From Sporosarcina sp. E16_8 (GTDB lineage Bacteria; Bacillota; Bacilli; Bacillales_A; Planococcaceae): a DNA stretch of 64,000 nucleotides. Where the stretch lies: positions 124,001 through 188,000 of the forward strand of contig NZ_JADPRZ010000004.1 of assembly GCF_017347095.1 (NCBI RefSeq), written 5' to 3'. The number at the start of each line of letters is the position of its first letter. Position 1 is the stretch's first letter. Below are positions 25,033-34,032 of the stretch, piece by piece. A program made the position numbers and the translations under genes. The notes beneath the pieces are model-generated. The model did no database searches and was not told the DNA's origin. It saw only the letters and a list, made by a program, of their open reading frames with translations.

Positions 25033-25465
25033 AATTGTTGAAACACCAATTAAAACGGAAAAGTACACAGATTACGTTCTCCATGCTGGTGCCGGCGCTG
25101 TCACTGTATTCACAGGGCATGTCCGAGAGTGGACGCATGGAGTTCGCACACTATATTTGGCTTATGAAGCCTACGTCCCGATGGCGGAAAAGAAACTAGC
25201 GCAAATTGGCGCAGAAATGGAAGAGAAATGGCCGGGCGTGAAAGTGGCAATCGCTCATCGAATCGGAGAAATGCACATTTCAGATATCGCCGTAATCATT
25301 GCGGTTTCATCACCCCATCGTAAAGCTGCATATGAAGCGAATGAATATGCCATTGAACGCATCAAGGAAATCGTGCCGATCTGGAAAAAAGAAGTCTGGG
25401 AAGATGGCGAAGAATGGATCGGCGGTCAGAAAAAGTATCCTGAAAAGGGGATTGAGCAGAAGTGA
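25019..25465 (+). CDS. moaE: Molybdopterin synthase catalytic subunit
   Basis: MoaE is the large subunit of molybdopterin synthase, 148 aa. Characteristic segments are AGAVTVFTGHVREWTHG, YEAYVPMAEK, IAHRIGEMHI and VPIWKKEVWEDGEEWIG. AAAGGAGG precedes the ATG at 25019, which lies inside the end of mobB (14-nt overlap). The longer frame to 24965 is not needed. MoaD follows with a 4-nt overlap, as expected for a heterotetramer encoded in tandem. Confidence 0.94.
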   Translation: MKPFEIVETPIKTEKYTDYVLHAGAGAVTVFTGHVREWTHGVRTLYLAYEAYVPMAEKKLAQIGAEMEEKWPGVKVAIAHRIGEMHISDIAVIIAVSSPHRKAAYEANEYAIERIKEIVPIWKKEVWEDGEEWIGGQKKYPEKGIEQK

Positions 25466-25695
25466 TCAAAGTGAGCTATTTTGCAAGGTTGCGTGAACTG
25501 ACAGGCAAGTCAGACGAGACGATTGAACAACAAGCGATGACTGTCAGTGAATTGCTAGAGTGGGCAGAAACGACATATCCGGGTTTTGGAAAAGAACCCG
25601 TACACGTCGCGGTAAATGAAGAATACGCCTTAAAGGAAGATGTTATTCAATCGGGTGATGTCTGTGCTTTTATCCCACCAGTGAGCGGCGGATGA
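25462..25695 (+). CDS. moaD: Molybdopterin synthase sulfur carrier subunit
   Basis: MoaD is a 77-aa ubiquitin-like sulfur carrier. It ends in the essential Gly-Gly (FIPPVSGG), which is adenylated by MoeB and then thiocarboxylated. The GTG start at 25462 overlaps the moaE stop, and the stop overlaps the mobA ATG. Confidence 0.94.
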   Translation: MIKVSYFARLRELTGKSDETIEQQAMTVSELLEWAETTYPGFGKEPVHVAVNEEYALKEDVIQSGDVCAFIPPVSGG

Positions 25696-26264
25696 ACAGG
25701 ACGGTTGGCATCGTCTTAGCGGCTGGATTATCACGGCGGTTTGGGTCTCCGAAAGCGTTTGTTAAACTTGGCGAGCAGTACTTTTATGAACGGGCGATGG
25801 ATGCTTTGGTTCCATGCTGTGCCGAAGTTTTTGTCGTGACGCGTCCAGAACATATGCAGCGCTTTCCTAGTAGCGTGAACGCGATGACCGATTTAACTAG
25901 ATATGCGGGGCTCGGTCCGCTTGCAGGGATCCTGTCTGTGATGGAATTCGTGGAAGCGGACCGCTATGCCGTGTTGCCATGCGATATGCCGTTTGTAGAT
26001 AGTATGGTTATGTCGAAATTGCTGGAACACCATGATAAAGGTGTCACTGCAGTTGTTTCGGATGGGCGGTATCATCCGCTCGTTTCCATTTGGGACAGGA
26101 AATTGGCGAGTGCAGTGAAAGAAGCGCTAGAAAATGACCAACTTCGTGTAATGAAAATACTCGCCCAAAGTAATGCTGTTTGGGTGGATGGTAGTACTTT
26201 AACTGATGATGAAAAACGGATGTTCATGAACGTGAATACACCGGAAGCCCTGGAAAGGGGATGA
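25692..26264 (+). CDS. mobA: Molybdenum cofactor guanylyltransferase
   Basis: MobA attaches GMP to the molybdenum cofactor to make the dinucleotide form used by nitrate reductase-type enzymes; 190 aa. The nucleotidyltransferase loop is [19 protein letters not shown]. The metal-binding motif is LPCDMPFVD, and NVNTPEAL lies at the end. Its presence with mobB implies that the cell uses a bis-MGD enzyme of the DMSO reductase family somewhere outside this window. Confidence 0.93.
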   Translation: MNRTVGIVLAAGLSRRFGSPKAFVKLGEQYFYERAMDALVPCCAEVFVVTRPEHMQRFPSSVNAMTDLTRYAGLGPLAGILSVMEFVEADRYAVLPCDMPFVDSMVMSKLLEHHDKGVTAVVSDGRYHPLVSIWDRKLASAVKEALENDQLRVMKILAQSNAVWVDGSTLTDDEKRMFMNVNTPEALERG

Positions 26265-26268
26265 CGTT

Positions 26269-27279
26269 TTGGAAGCAATCATAGATAAGCTTGGACGACC
26301 GATTCGGGATCTCCGGATATCGGTGACGGATCGCTGTAATTTTAGATGTGCCTACTGCATGCCGAAAGAAGTTTTTGGTGACGATTATGTATTTCTGCCA
26401 AAAAACGAATTGCTGTCGTTTGAAGAGATTGAACGGTTTGCCATATTGTTTGCATTACTCGGCGTGAAAAAACTCCGTTTAACGGGTGGAGAACCGCTTA
26501 TGCGCCGTGAACTTCCGAAACTGGTTGAAAAGTTGATGAAGATTGAGGGAATTGAAGATATTGGTTTGACAACTAATGGTGTGTTGCTTAAACAATACGC
26601 GCAGCCGCTTTATGATGCAGGTCTTCGTCGGTTGAACATGAGCCTTGATGCGCTTGATCCGACTATTTTCGGCAAACTGAATGGGCGGGGAATAAAACCG
26701 CAATTGATTCTATCCAATATTGACTACGCTAAAAAAATCGGCTTTACGATCAAAGTAAATATGGTTGTTCAAAAAGGCGTCAACGAGGGTGAAATCCTTC
26801 CAATGGCCGCTTATTTCAAGGAACGCGGTATTACGCTACGGTTCATCGAATTTATGGATGTTGGAAATGACAATGGATGGAGCTTTGAAAAGGTTGTGAC
26901 GAAAAAAGAGATTTATGACATGATTTCTACTGTCCATGAGATTGAACCGGCGGAAGAGGATTATTTTGGTGAAGTTGCGAAGAGATACCGTTACGTGGAT
27001 AATGGAGCGCAAGTTGGTTTCATCACTTCCGTTTCGGAGTCATTTTGTTCGACGTGCACACGGTCCAGGTTGTCATCGGATGGCAAGCTGTTTACATGTT
27101 TGTTTGCGTCAGAAGGGTTCGACCTGAGGGAATTGATCCGCAGTGGAATGGCAGATGCGGAACTACTTGAAGTAATTACAGGTGTATGGCAACGTCGCGG
27201 CGACCGCTATTCGGATGAGCGAACCGAACAGACGGCGAAAAATCGTAAGAAGATTGGTATGAGTTATATAGGTGGGTGA
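26269..27279 (+). CDS. moaA: GTP 3',8-cyclase
   Basis: MoaA is the radical-SAM enzyme that converts GTP to 3',8-cyclo-GTP; 336 aa. The SAM-cluster motif CNFRCAYC is near residue 24, and [11 protein letters not shown] follows. The second C-terminal cluster is represented by [21 protein letters not shown]. The protein ends in the functional GlyGly tail (SYIGG). The start is TTG 26269 behind AAAGGGG. It is the last gene of the cofactor operon, with a 19-bp terminator downstream. Confidence 0.95.
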   Translation: MEAIIDKLGRPIRDLRISVTDRCNFRCAYCMPKEVFGDDYVFLPKNELLSFEEIERFAILFALLGVKKLRLTGGEPLMRRELPKLVEKLMKIEGIEDIGLTTNGVLLKQYAQPLYDAGLRRLNMSLDALDPTIFGKLNGRGIKPQLILSNIDYAKKIGFTIKVNMVVQKGVNEGEILPMAAYFKERGITLRFIEFMDVGNDNGWSFEKVVTKKEIYDMISTVHEIEPAEEDYFGEVAKRYRYVDNGAQVGFITSVSESFCSTCTRSRLSSDGKLFTCLFASEGFDLRELIRSGMADAELLEVITGVWQRRGDRYSDERTEQTAKNRKKIGMSYIGG

Positions 27280-27341
27280 ATGTAGTGCTTATTTTCATGG
27301 TGAATGATGGTGTGTGGGGTCGTTGTTTATCTCCTTTATAA

Positions 27342-27387
27342 ATTAAAAATCGGATTGCCTCTAATCTAAGGCAATCCGATTTTTAAT
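27342..27387. terminator. Bidirectional terminator between moaA and tctA
   Basis: The arms at 27342-27360 and 27369-27387 are perfect 19-bp reverse complements with an 8-nt loop. A/T tails on both sides let it serve moaA and the convergent tct operon; the right arm touches the tctA stop codon. Confidence 0.93.
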
Positions 27388-28913
27388 CAACCCTCATCTT
27401 CTACAACAACAGTTCGCCCTTTAAGTTTTAATAGCAGCGGGATAAGAAGCCATGCTGCAGCGGCAATGATAAAAACGAGTGATAGTGGGTTTGTGAAGAA
27501 TATGCTAAATTCACCGTTAGAAATAGTCAGTGCTCGTCGCATATTGTTTTCAATCATCGGACCTAATACAAGGGCCAACACTAATGGAGCCACCGGGAAA
27601 TCGTTTTTTGATAATAAATAGCCGGCCACACCACATCCGAGCAACAGATATAAATCAAAAGTTGTATATTGCACTGCGTATACTCCGAAAAATGAGATAG
27701 CAACAATGATTGGTAACAAATATTTCTTAGGCGTTTGAATGATTTTGGCAAACACTCGAACGAGTGGCATGTTCAACACTAACAGCATCAAGTTGCCGAT
27801 AAACATACTCGCAATAAGTCCCCATGCTACTTCCGGATGTTCGTCAAAGAGAAGGGGGCCTGGCTGGATGTTGTACATGATAAGAGCGCCCATCAGAATC
27901 GCAGTCGTACCTGAGCCGGGGATCCCTAATGTTAGTAAGGGAATCATCGCACCACCGGAAGCAGCGTTATTCGCCGATTCCGGGCCCGCCACTCCAGCGA
28001 TGTTACCTTTCCCAAAGCTTTCAGGGTTTTTGCTGAATTTCTTCTCCGTCATGTAGGAGAAGAAGGAAGCAAGTGTCGCACCAGCTCCTGGAAGGACTCC
28101 GATGAAAAACCCGAGTAAGGAACCACGTACAATAGGGACGGCACTGTCTTTCATATCTTGTTTTGTAGGGAGGATACGGTTGATTTTTGCTATCGCTCCG
28201 TCTTCGTGATCACGTTCTAAGACTGTCTTGAACACCTCACCGAGTGCGAACAATCCGACCGCAATCGTTAGGAACTCTAATCCGGAAAATAGAATGGGTT
28301 GATTGTATGTAAAGCGGGCGATTCCCGAAACGGCATCGATACCGATTGTGCCTAACATGAGTCCAAAGACAGTCATCATTAAAGCTTTCGTCATCGAATT
28401 GCCAGCTAGCCCGCTTACGGCGGCAAGACCTAACAGCATTAGAGAGAAATACTCCGCTGGTCCGAATTTGATGGCGATATTTGAAAGTGGTTCTGCTAGC
28501 AGCACAAGACCGATTAGCGAAATGATACCGGCAACAAAGGAGCCAATAGCCGAGATGGCCAAAGCTGCTCCGGCCCGCCCCTGTCTAGCCATCTGATAAC
28601 CGTCAAGAGTGGTGACGACAGAGGAAGATTCACCAGGAGTGTTCAATAAAATTGACGTTGTGGAACCCCCATACATTGCCCCGTAATAGACACCCGCGAG
28701 TAAAATGATTGAACTGGCAGCCGCTGCATCTGTTGGCATTCCCGAAGTAATAGTTGCTGTAACAGGGATGAGAAGGGCGACCCCGCTCATAGGACCAATT
28801 CCAGGCAATACGCCGACTGCTGTCCCAATTATGACCCCAACAAATGCAAATAATAAATTATGCCATTGAAAGGCGATACCGAATCCATCGGCTAAAAACT
28901 GTAAAGTGCTCAT
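27387..28913 (-). CDS. tctA: Tripartite tricarboxylate transporter large membrane subunit (TctA)
   Basis: This is the large permease of a TTT-family secondary transporter, 508 aa with about 11-12 hydrophobic segments. Typical TctA segments are GTAVGVLPGIGPMSGVALLI, YYGAMYGGSTTSILLNTPGE, and the second LPGAGATLASFFSYMTEKK with GIPGSGTTAILMGAL. It works with TctB and the binding protein TctC, encoded just upstream in the same operon. Substrates in this family include citrate and other di- or tricarboxylates. The specificity is not readable here. Confidence 0.93.
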   Translation of the reverse strand: MSTLQFLADGFGIAFQWHNLLFAFVGVIIGTAVGVLPGIGPMSGVALLIPVTATITSGMPTDAAAASSIILLAGVYYGAMYGGSTTSILLNTPGESSSVVTTLDGYQMARQGRAGAALAISAIGSFVAGIISLIGLVLLAEPLSNIAIKFGPAEYFSLMLLGLAAVSGLAGNSMTKALMMTVFGLMLGTIGIDAVSGIARFTYNQPILFSGLEFLTIAVGLFALGEVFKTVLERDHEDGAIAKINRILPTKQDMKDSAVPIVRGSLLGFFIGVLPGAGATLASFFSYMTEKKFSKNPESFGKGNIAGVAGPESANNAASGGAMIPLLTLGIPGSGTTAILMGALIMYNIQPGPLLFDEHPEVAWGLIASMFIGNLMLLVLNMPLVRVFAKIIQTPKKYLLPIIVAISFFGVYAVQYTTFDLYLLLGCGVAGYLLSKNDFPVAPLVLALVLGPMIENNMRRALTISNGEFSIFFTNPLSLVFIIAAAAWLLIPLLLKLKGRTVVVEDEG

Positions 28914-28931
28914 AACTTGACTCCTTTCGTG

Positions 28932-29381
28932 CTAGAGTACAGGGAATCCGGGCAATGATCCGCCAAGAAATTCTGCAAATAAATAATAGATACTTAGTGA
29001 AAATACGGCCGCAATAATGACAGAAGGCAATAATCGTCCACGTTCCATCGTCTGAAAAGCGATAAGTAAAAAAAGGAACGTTGAGATGACATAGCCGACT
29101 TTTTCCAATAGAAATGCATATAAAACTGCGCTAGTAAGGATAATAATGAATTTCTTATATTGCAGCTTTGATTCAGATGCTGTTTTAGTTTTGTATTTAA
29201 ATGTTTCGTATAATAGGCGCAAGCTTAATAGAATTAAAATAACACCAAGCCACATTGGGAAAATTTTCGGTCCAACTGTCGATCCGTATGCACTGTCTGA
29301 AATTTTTTGACTTTCGATTACAAACAATAGACCAACTAGTAAAAAAACGATGCTACTGTATCGGTCGAACGTTTTACTCAT
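28932..29381 (-). CDS. tctB: Tripartite tricarboxylate transporter small membrane subunit (TctB)
   Basis: This is the small membrane subunit, 149 aa with four hydrophobic helices (SIVFLLVGLLFVIES, IFPMWLGVILILLS, FIIILTSAVLYAFLLE and the C-terminal pair). The segment AYGSTVGPKIFPMWLG is typical of the TctB family. It lies 18 bp upstream of tctA and 54 bp downstream of tctC, with a stem-loop in the latter gap. GGGAGG stands before the ATG. Confidence 0.9.
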   Translation of the reverse strand: MSKTFDRYSSIVFLLVGLLFVIESQKISDSAYGSTVGPKIFPMWLGVILILLSLRLLYETFKYKTKTASESKLQYKKFIIILTSAVLYAFLLEKVGYVISTFLFLLIAFQTMERGRLLPSVIIAAVFSLSIYYLFAEFLGGSLPGFPVL

Positions 29382-29407
29382 AGTCTTTGATACCTCCCAA
29401 AAGAAAA

Positions 29408-29426
29408 GGCGGCTGCTGAAGCCGCC
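29408..29426 (-). terminator. Stem-loop between tctC and tctB
   Basis: GGCGGC (29408-29413) and GCCGCC (29421-29426) form a GC-rich stem. On the minus strand TTTTCTTTT follows. This may be a partial terminator or an RNA-stabilising hairpin that gives more binding protein than membrane subunits. Confidence 0.6.
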
Positions 29427-29435
29427 CGAATAATG

Positions 29436-30449
29436 TTACTTTTGCATTCCAAGTGCTGTTAGTAATTCTACAATCACTTTGTCCTGATCTTCCAAATAGA
29501 TAGTGAAATCTTTGGCATTACGGTATTCGCTTTCCCAACCATTTTTCTCTAATTCAGCTTTCCATTCATCTGTTTCTACCATCTTCTCTAGCTTTTCAGA
29601 CCAGTAGTCATAAGCTGTATCAGACATTTCTTTAGGACCAAAGAGACCGCGCCAAATTGTAAATTCTGCGTCAATCCCTTCTTCTTGGAATGTAGGAACT
29701 TCCGTCAATTCACCCCCAAGACGATCCGATGAGCTAACTGCAAGGACACGGACATCGCCGGATTTCACGTACGCTCCAATAGCAGAGGCATCCGTTGCGA
29801 TAACATCGGCATTCCCTCCAAGCAATGCCGCGACAGCTTCTCCGCCGCCGTCATACGATACATATTTTACTGTTTTCGGGTCAATACCGTATTTGAATGC
29901 AGGTAAGACGCCGACAAGATGGTCCATCGATCCCGGAGCAGATCCGCCGGCAAGTGTCACCGATTTAGGATCTTTCTTGATTGTTTCCAGCACATCTTTC
30001 AATGTTTTGAACTCTGAATCCGCTTTGACAACAATTGCTCCGTAGTCACGCGTTAGTTGTGCTAAAGGTTTAGTATCTTTATAGCCGTAAGGACTGTTAC
30101 CTTCCGCCTTGTTGTTGTTGATTAAGATTGGCGGAGATTTAACAAGAAGGGCATAATCATTTTTTACTTCTTTTGTTGCGAACTCTGCCATGTAAACAGC
30201 ACCGCCACCACCAGGCTTGTTTTCAACTACAATCGATTTATCAATTAGCTTCGTATCACTCATTGATTTTGCAATTGCTCTAGCGGTCAAATCCCATCCG
30301 CCACCTGCCCCGGAAGGAGCGACAATTGTAATGTTGTTCTCGGGATATTTCGATGATGCGCTTTCAGCGTCGTCTGCAGAACATGCTGCAAGGCTTAGTG
30401 CCAACATACTTGCTAGGGTAACTGTCGTAAGTTTCTTCCACATCTTCAT
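29436..30449 (-). CDS. tctC: Tripartite tricarboxylate transporter substrate-binding lipoprotein (TctC)
   Basis: This is the extracytoplasmic substrate-binding protein, 337 aa. The signal peptide ends in the lipobox LAAC near residue 22. TctC/Bug-family segments follow: PENNITIVAPSGAGGGWDLTARAIA, VENKPGGGGAVYMAEF, LAGGSAPGSMDHLVGV and IWRGLFGPKEM. ATG 30449 is chosen because AAGGGGGAT precedes it; the open frame runs to 30488 through a hairpin. A terminator-like hairpin lies 23 bp upstream, so expression may be attenuated. Confidence 0.92.
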   Translation of the reverse strand: MKMWKKLTTVTLASMLALSLAACSADDAESASSKYPENNITIVAPSGAGGGWDLTARAIAKSMSDTKLIDKSIVVENKPGGGGAVYMAEFATKEVKNDYALLVKSPPILINNNKAEGNSPYGYKDTKPLAQLTRDYGAIVVKADSEFKTLKDVLETIKKDPKSVTLAGGSAPGSMDHLVGVLPAFKYGIDPKTVKYVSYDGGGEAVAALLGGNADVIATDASAIGAYVKSGDVRVLAVSSSDRLGGELTEVPTFQEEGIDAEFTIWRGLFGPKEMSDTAYDYWSEKLEKMVETDEWKAELEKNGWESEYRNAKDFTIYLEDQDKVIVELLTALGMQK

Positions 30450-30472
30450 ATTAATCCCCCTTGTAATAAAAA

Positions 30473-30498
30473 ATGACAGCGTTTTCATCCGCTGTCAT
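30473..30498 (-). terminator. Terminator-like hairpin in the tctC leader
   Basis: ATGACAGCG (30473-30481) and CGCTGTCAT (30490-30498) form a perfect 9-bp stem with an 8-nt loop. On the minus strand it is followed by TTTTTTATTAC. It lies 84 bp after the response-regulator stop and 23 bp before the tctC start. It therefore either ends the two-component operon or attenuates tctC. Confidence 0.75.
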
Positions 30499-30529
30499 CA
30501 ATCTATCAGAATTTTGATTAAATTAAGAG

Positions 30530-30551
30530 TTATCGTTTATAAGTTCGATAA
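30530..30551. promoter_or_regulatory. Inverted repeat upstream of tctC
   Basis: TTATCG (30530-30535) and CGATAA (30546-30551) form a 6-10-6 inverted repeat in the only free space upstream of tctC. It is a candidate binding site for the neighbouring CitB-like regulator (inference). Confidence 0.4.
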
Positions 30552-30581
30552 TGAAGTTAAACGTCATTTTGTTCATACTGT

Positions 30582-31274
30582 TCACCGTTTTTTGATAAAA
30601 TACCTTCTTTCCGGACGTCCGACCGAGCCATATAGAAGTTCTGTAAATGCACGTTTTTCTGACACAAGGTATTCTAGATAACGTCTTGCGGTCGAACGAC
30701 TTACGCCAATTTCCAATCCAAGTGTTTCGGCAGTAATGCCGCCTTCTATACTTTTAATATGGCTGACTACCTTCTCCTTGGTCATTGGGTCGATACCTTT
30801 TGGCGGTATTAAATCCGGGTTTGATGGTGTAGATTGCGTTTTATTCCAAAGGGATTTGATGGCGTCTTCTTGCATAAGCCCTTCCCCGGAAAATGTTTCT
30901 CTTTTATCTTTATAAGAAAGGAGGCTATCCCTAAATCGATCGAATGTAAGCGGTTTTAAGATGTAGTCTATAACACCATGGCGGAATGCTCTTTTTACAA
31001 TTTCAATTTCCGACGCGGCGGTTATAAAAATAATATCTGTTTCCGGGCTTTTTTCATGAATGAAGCCCATTAGCTCCGTGCCTAGGGCATCGGGTAAATA
31101 TACATCAAGCAACACGAGGTCTGGCAACAATGCTGAAATCCAATCTTTCGCTTCATCACCAGTATGCGCTGAACCTACGACAGCAAAGCCCTCTATTTTC
31201 TCGATGAACCGTTTGTGAATGTCAGCAATTCGCAAATCATCTTCAATAATTAAGATTTCAATCAGTTCCGTCAT
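30582..31274 (-). CDS. CitB/DctR-type response regulator for the tct operon
   Basis: This response regulator is 230 aa. The receiver domain shows IIEDDLRIADIH, the phosphoacceptor Asp in LVLLDVYLPDALG and a conserved Lys in DYILKPLTFDRF. The C-terminal helix-turn-helix (SIEGGITAETLGLEIGVSRS, then TARRYLEYLV) is of the CitB/DpiA/DcuR group. ATG 31274 has AAAGGAGG upstream. It overlaps the kinase gene by 17 nt and points toward tctCBA, so it very likely activates that transporter in response to a carboxylate. Confidence 0.9.
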   Translation of the reverse strand: MTELIEILIIEDDLRIADIHKRFIEKIEGFAVVGSAHTGDEAKDWISALLPDLVLLDVYLPDALGTELMGFIHEKSPETDIIFITAASEIEIVKRAFRHGVIDYILKPLTFDRFRDSLLSYKDKRETFSGEGLMQEDAIKSLWNKTQSTPSNPDLIPPKGIDPMTKEKVVSHIKSIEGGITAETLGLEIGVSRSTARRYLEYLVSEKRAFTELLYGSVGRPERRYFIKKR

Positions 31275-32868
31275 ATGAAAAGCCTCCTTTAGGTATAGAA
31301 ATGATGAATAGTGCACCGTCTAAATCACCTTTTTCCAGCGTAATGGAACCTCCGAGATCATTCACGTTTTCCGCAACTTTCATTAGTCCATATCCATGGT
31401 CCCCTTGATCTTTTGTTGATACCTTTTCGTGGAATAGAACATCCAGTACTTCATCAGCTATCCCGGGTCCTGAATCTTCTATTTCGATTAAAATTTCTTC
31501 TCCGTTATCCAAAATGAAAATACGAACTATTCGTTGTTCTTCAGAATACGACTCCACAGCTTCAAAAGCATTTGTTACTAAGTTTCCAATGATAGAAACA
31601 AAGTGGTTTTTTTCCAAGTGTTTCGGAAGTGTCTGCAAGAAACTATCTTCATCGAGAAGGAACCGGACTTTCAATTCTTTCGCCCGGTTGAAGAAACCGA
31701 TGACAATCCCTCCGAGAAAGGGGTCTTGCAACCGCTTTGTTACAAACTGGATGAGTGATTGATGTTCAGCTGTCTCATCGTGAATAAGGCTTAGTGCTTC
31801 GTCGTATGAATTAAGCTGAATAAGACCTGAAATGGTGTACAAGAAATTAGTGTATTCATGAGTTTGTGCTCGAAGTGCTTCGGTATACCGTTTGACTTGT
31901 GATAATTCCATTGCAAGTTGGTCAATATCTGATTGTAGACGGAAAGTTGAAACTGCACCGACGATTTGTTCGCCGACAAGAATCGGAATGCGATTTACAA
32001 TCACTTTTTTTCCATGAATCTCCATAGATCGATCGAGATGCCTTTCTCCGGTTTCAAGTACCTTTGGAAGAAGGGTGTTCGGAAGGACTTCCTGAATTGT
32101 CCGTCCGATTAGTTCAGTCTGCCCAGGTAGGGAAAGTGTTTCATATGCGGCAATATTCACCGTCGTAATGATGCCTTTGGCGTCGACCATAATGATTCCT
32201 TCGCGTACAGACTCAATAAGCGCATTTCTTTCGGTGAATAGATTCGCTATTTCTGCAGGCTCTAAGTTGAACAGTTCCTTTTTAATGTTGTGGGCTAGAA
32301 CGCTTGAACCAATAACGCCCAGGATAATTGCGATAAGTACAATGTAGGAAATATTATCAACATACTGAAAAAAGATTGAGGAAATATCCTCTTTTAAAAA
32401 ACCGACGGAAACGATACCGATTATTTCACCGTACTCGTTAAATACGGGTGTTTTCCCGCGTAAAGCGGCCCCAAGTGTCCCGGTTGCCTCAGAAATATAG
32501 GATTCTCCCAGTAGGAGTGCACGTTCGTTATCATCCCCTACCATTTTTTGACCAATCCGTTCAGCAACAGGGTGCGCATATCGCATACCTTCGCTGTTTC
32601 CGATAACGACGTATTCGGCTCCCGTTTTTAGTCGCACTGCTTCGGCAATCGGCTGCAATGATTCCGATGGATTAGCCTGTCCAAATCCTGCACGGACATC
32701 GGGACGATCCGCTGTCGTCTTGGCTATACTTAGCGCGCGGTCACCAATCTGCTGCTCAATGCCTTGTGACATCGTAAAGTAGAAGGAAATGCCGATAATA
32801 ATCGCCACTAGAGAAACAAAGAGGGCGCCATATGAGAATATGCGTGACTGTAAGGAAACGGGTTTCAT
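31258..32868 (-). CDS. CitA/DcuS-type sensor histidine kinase
   Basis: This membrane sensor kinase is 536 aa. A first transmembrane helix (about residues 13-35) is followed by an extracytoplasmic PAS-like sensor domain (about 36-165), whose VIGNSEGMRYAHPVAERIG segment is typical of carboxylate sensors. A second helix (YVDNISYIVLIAIILGVIG) and a cytoplasmic PAS domain follow. The DHp His lies in EALRAQTHEYTNFLYTISGL, and the ATPase domain shows NLVTNAFEAV and EDSGPGI. ATG 32868 fits GAGAGATG spacing; ATG 32877 is an alternative. The likely ligand is a di- or tricarboxylate, matching the adjacent tct genes. Confidence 0.9.
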   Translation of the reverse strand: MKPVSLQSRIFSYGALFVSLVAIIIGISFYFTMSQGIEQQIGDRALSIAKTTADRPDVRAGFGQANPSESLQPIAEAVRLKTGAEYVVIGNSEGMRYAHPVAERIGQKMVGDDNERALLLGESYISEATGTLGAALRGKTPVFNEYGEIIGIVSVGFLKEDISSIFFQYVDNISYIVLIAIILGVIGSSVLAHNIKKELFNLEPAEIANLFTERNALIESVREGIIMVDAKGIITTVNIAAYETLSLPGQTELIGRTIQEVLPNTLLPKVLETGERHLDRSMEIHGKKVIVNRIPILVGEQIVGAVSTFRLQSDIDQLAMELSQVKRYTEALRAQTHEYTNFLYTISGLIQLNSYDEALSLIHDETAEHQSLIQFVTKRLQDPFLGGIVIGFFNRAKELKVRFLLDEDSFLQTLPKHLEKNHFVSIIGNLVTNAFEAVESYSEEQRIVRIFILDNGEEILIEIEDSGPGIADEVLDVLFHEKVSTKDQGDHGYGLMKVAENVNDLGGSITLEKGDLDGALFIISIPKGGFSYDGTD

Positions 32869-33001
32869 CGAGATCATCTCTCTATCTTTAAGGAATCTAG
32901 GTGCAGCAAAACCACTAATGACCTGCTCGAAGTTTGCCACAGGTCAAATGCTACTCTTTATATGCTACACTATTGTCAATTGTGGGAATAGGGGGATTCG
33001 A

Positions 33002-33964
33002 ATGAAACCAAGACTTTTTATTACAAGAAAGCTAGCGGAAGAAGCGGTTGCGCCGCTCCGAGATAAATTTGACGTGCGTATGTGGGAGGAGGAAGGTGTA
33101 GCGGTTCCACGCGCTGTTTTATTAACAGAAGTGGCAGAAGCTGATGCACTATGGTCGGTTTTGGCGGATGGCATCAATCGTGAGGTTTTTGAAGCAGGTA
33201 AGAAGCTTAAAGTTGTTGCAAATATGGCCGTTGGTTATAACAATATTGACTTAGAAGTGGCAAGGGAATATGACGTCATCGTGACGAATACGCCAGGTGT
33301 TTTAACTGAAACGACGGCGGATCTTGCTTTCGCTCTGCTTCTTGCAACAGCACGCAAATTAATCTCCGCAGAAAATGAAATTAGAAAAGGCAATTGGACC
33401 TCGTGGGCGCCAATGAGATTTACGGGAATGGATGTTGGCGGTGCAACGCTAGGAATCATTGGTATGGGAAGGATTGGCGAAGCAGTTGCGCGTCGGGCAA
33501 AAGGCTTTGATATGACAGTTCTCTATCATAATCGCAGCCGTAAACCCGATGCAGAAGCAGAGCACGGTTTTGAGTTTAGAGAGTTGGATGCACTGCTGAA
33601 AGAGGCGGATTTCGTTCTGATCCTGGCACCGTTTACACCAGAAACTGCAGGAATGATTGGTGCACGGGAGCTCGGCCTTATGAAGAATACGGGGGTTCTC
33701 ATAAACGTTGCTCGTGGCGGAATTGTTGATGAGGTGGCTCTTTACGATGCATTGAAAAACGATACGATTTGGGCGGCGGGGCTCGATGTGTTTGAAACAG
33801 AACCCGTTTCACTAGATCATCCGCTTCTTACACTCCCGAATGTGACGGTTCTACCACATATCGGCAGTGCAAGCATTAAAACGCGCCTTGCCATGATGAA
33901 CTTGAACGCACAGGCGATTACGGATGTACTTGAGGGGCGGGAGCCGGAAAATCGAGTTATTTAA
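33002..33964 (+). CDS. D-2-hydroxyacid dehydrogenase (glyoxylate/hydroxypyruvate reductase type)
   Basis: This is an NAD(P)-dependent D-2-hydroxyacid dehydrogenase, 320 aa. The dinucleotide-binding loop is GATLGIIGMGRIGEAVARRA. The catalytic Arg is in NVARGGIVDE, the Glu in DVFETEPV and the His in LPHIGSAS. NMAVGYNNIDLEVA and NTPGVLTETTADLAFALLL are typical of the glyoxylate/glycerate reductase group. ATG 33002 follows AGGGGGATTCG. It is divergent from the sensor kinase. The exact substrate is not determinable. Confidence 0.9.
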   Translation: MKPRLFITRKLAEEAVAPLRDKFDVRMWEEEGVAVPRAVLLTEVAEADALWSVLADGINREVFEAGKKLKVVANMAVGYNNIDLEVAREYDVIVTNTPGVLTETTADLAFALLLATARKLISAENEIRKGNWTSWAPMRFTGMDVGGATLGIIGMGRIGEAVARRAKGFDMTVLYHNRSRKPDAEAEHGFEFRELDALLKEADFVLILAPFTPETAGMIGARELGLMKNTGVLINVARGGIVDEVALYDALKNDTIWAAGLDVFETEPVSLDHPLLTLPNVTVLPHIGSASIKTRLAMMNLNAQAITDVLEGREPENRVI

Positions 33965-34032
33965 AAAGGATTCGAATGTAATCTTGTCGAATTAACCATA
34001 CATCTAGTTTAATTAAAGGAGGAACAACAATT

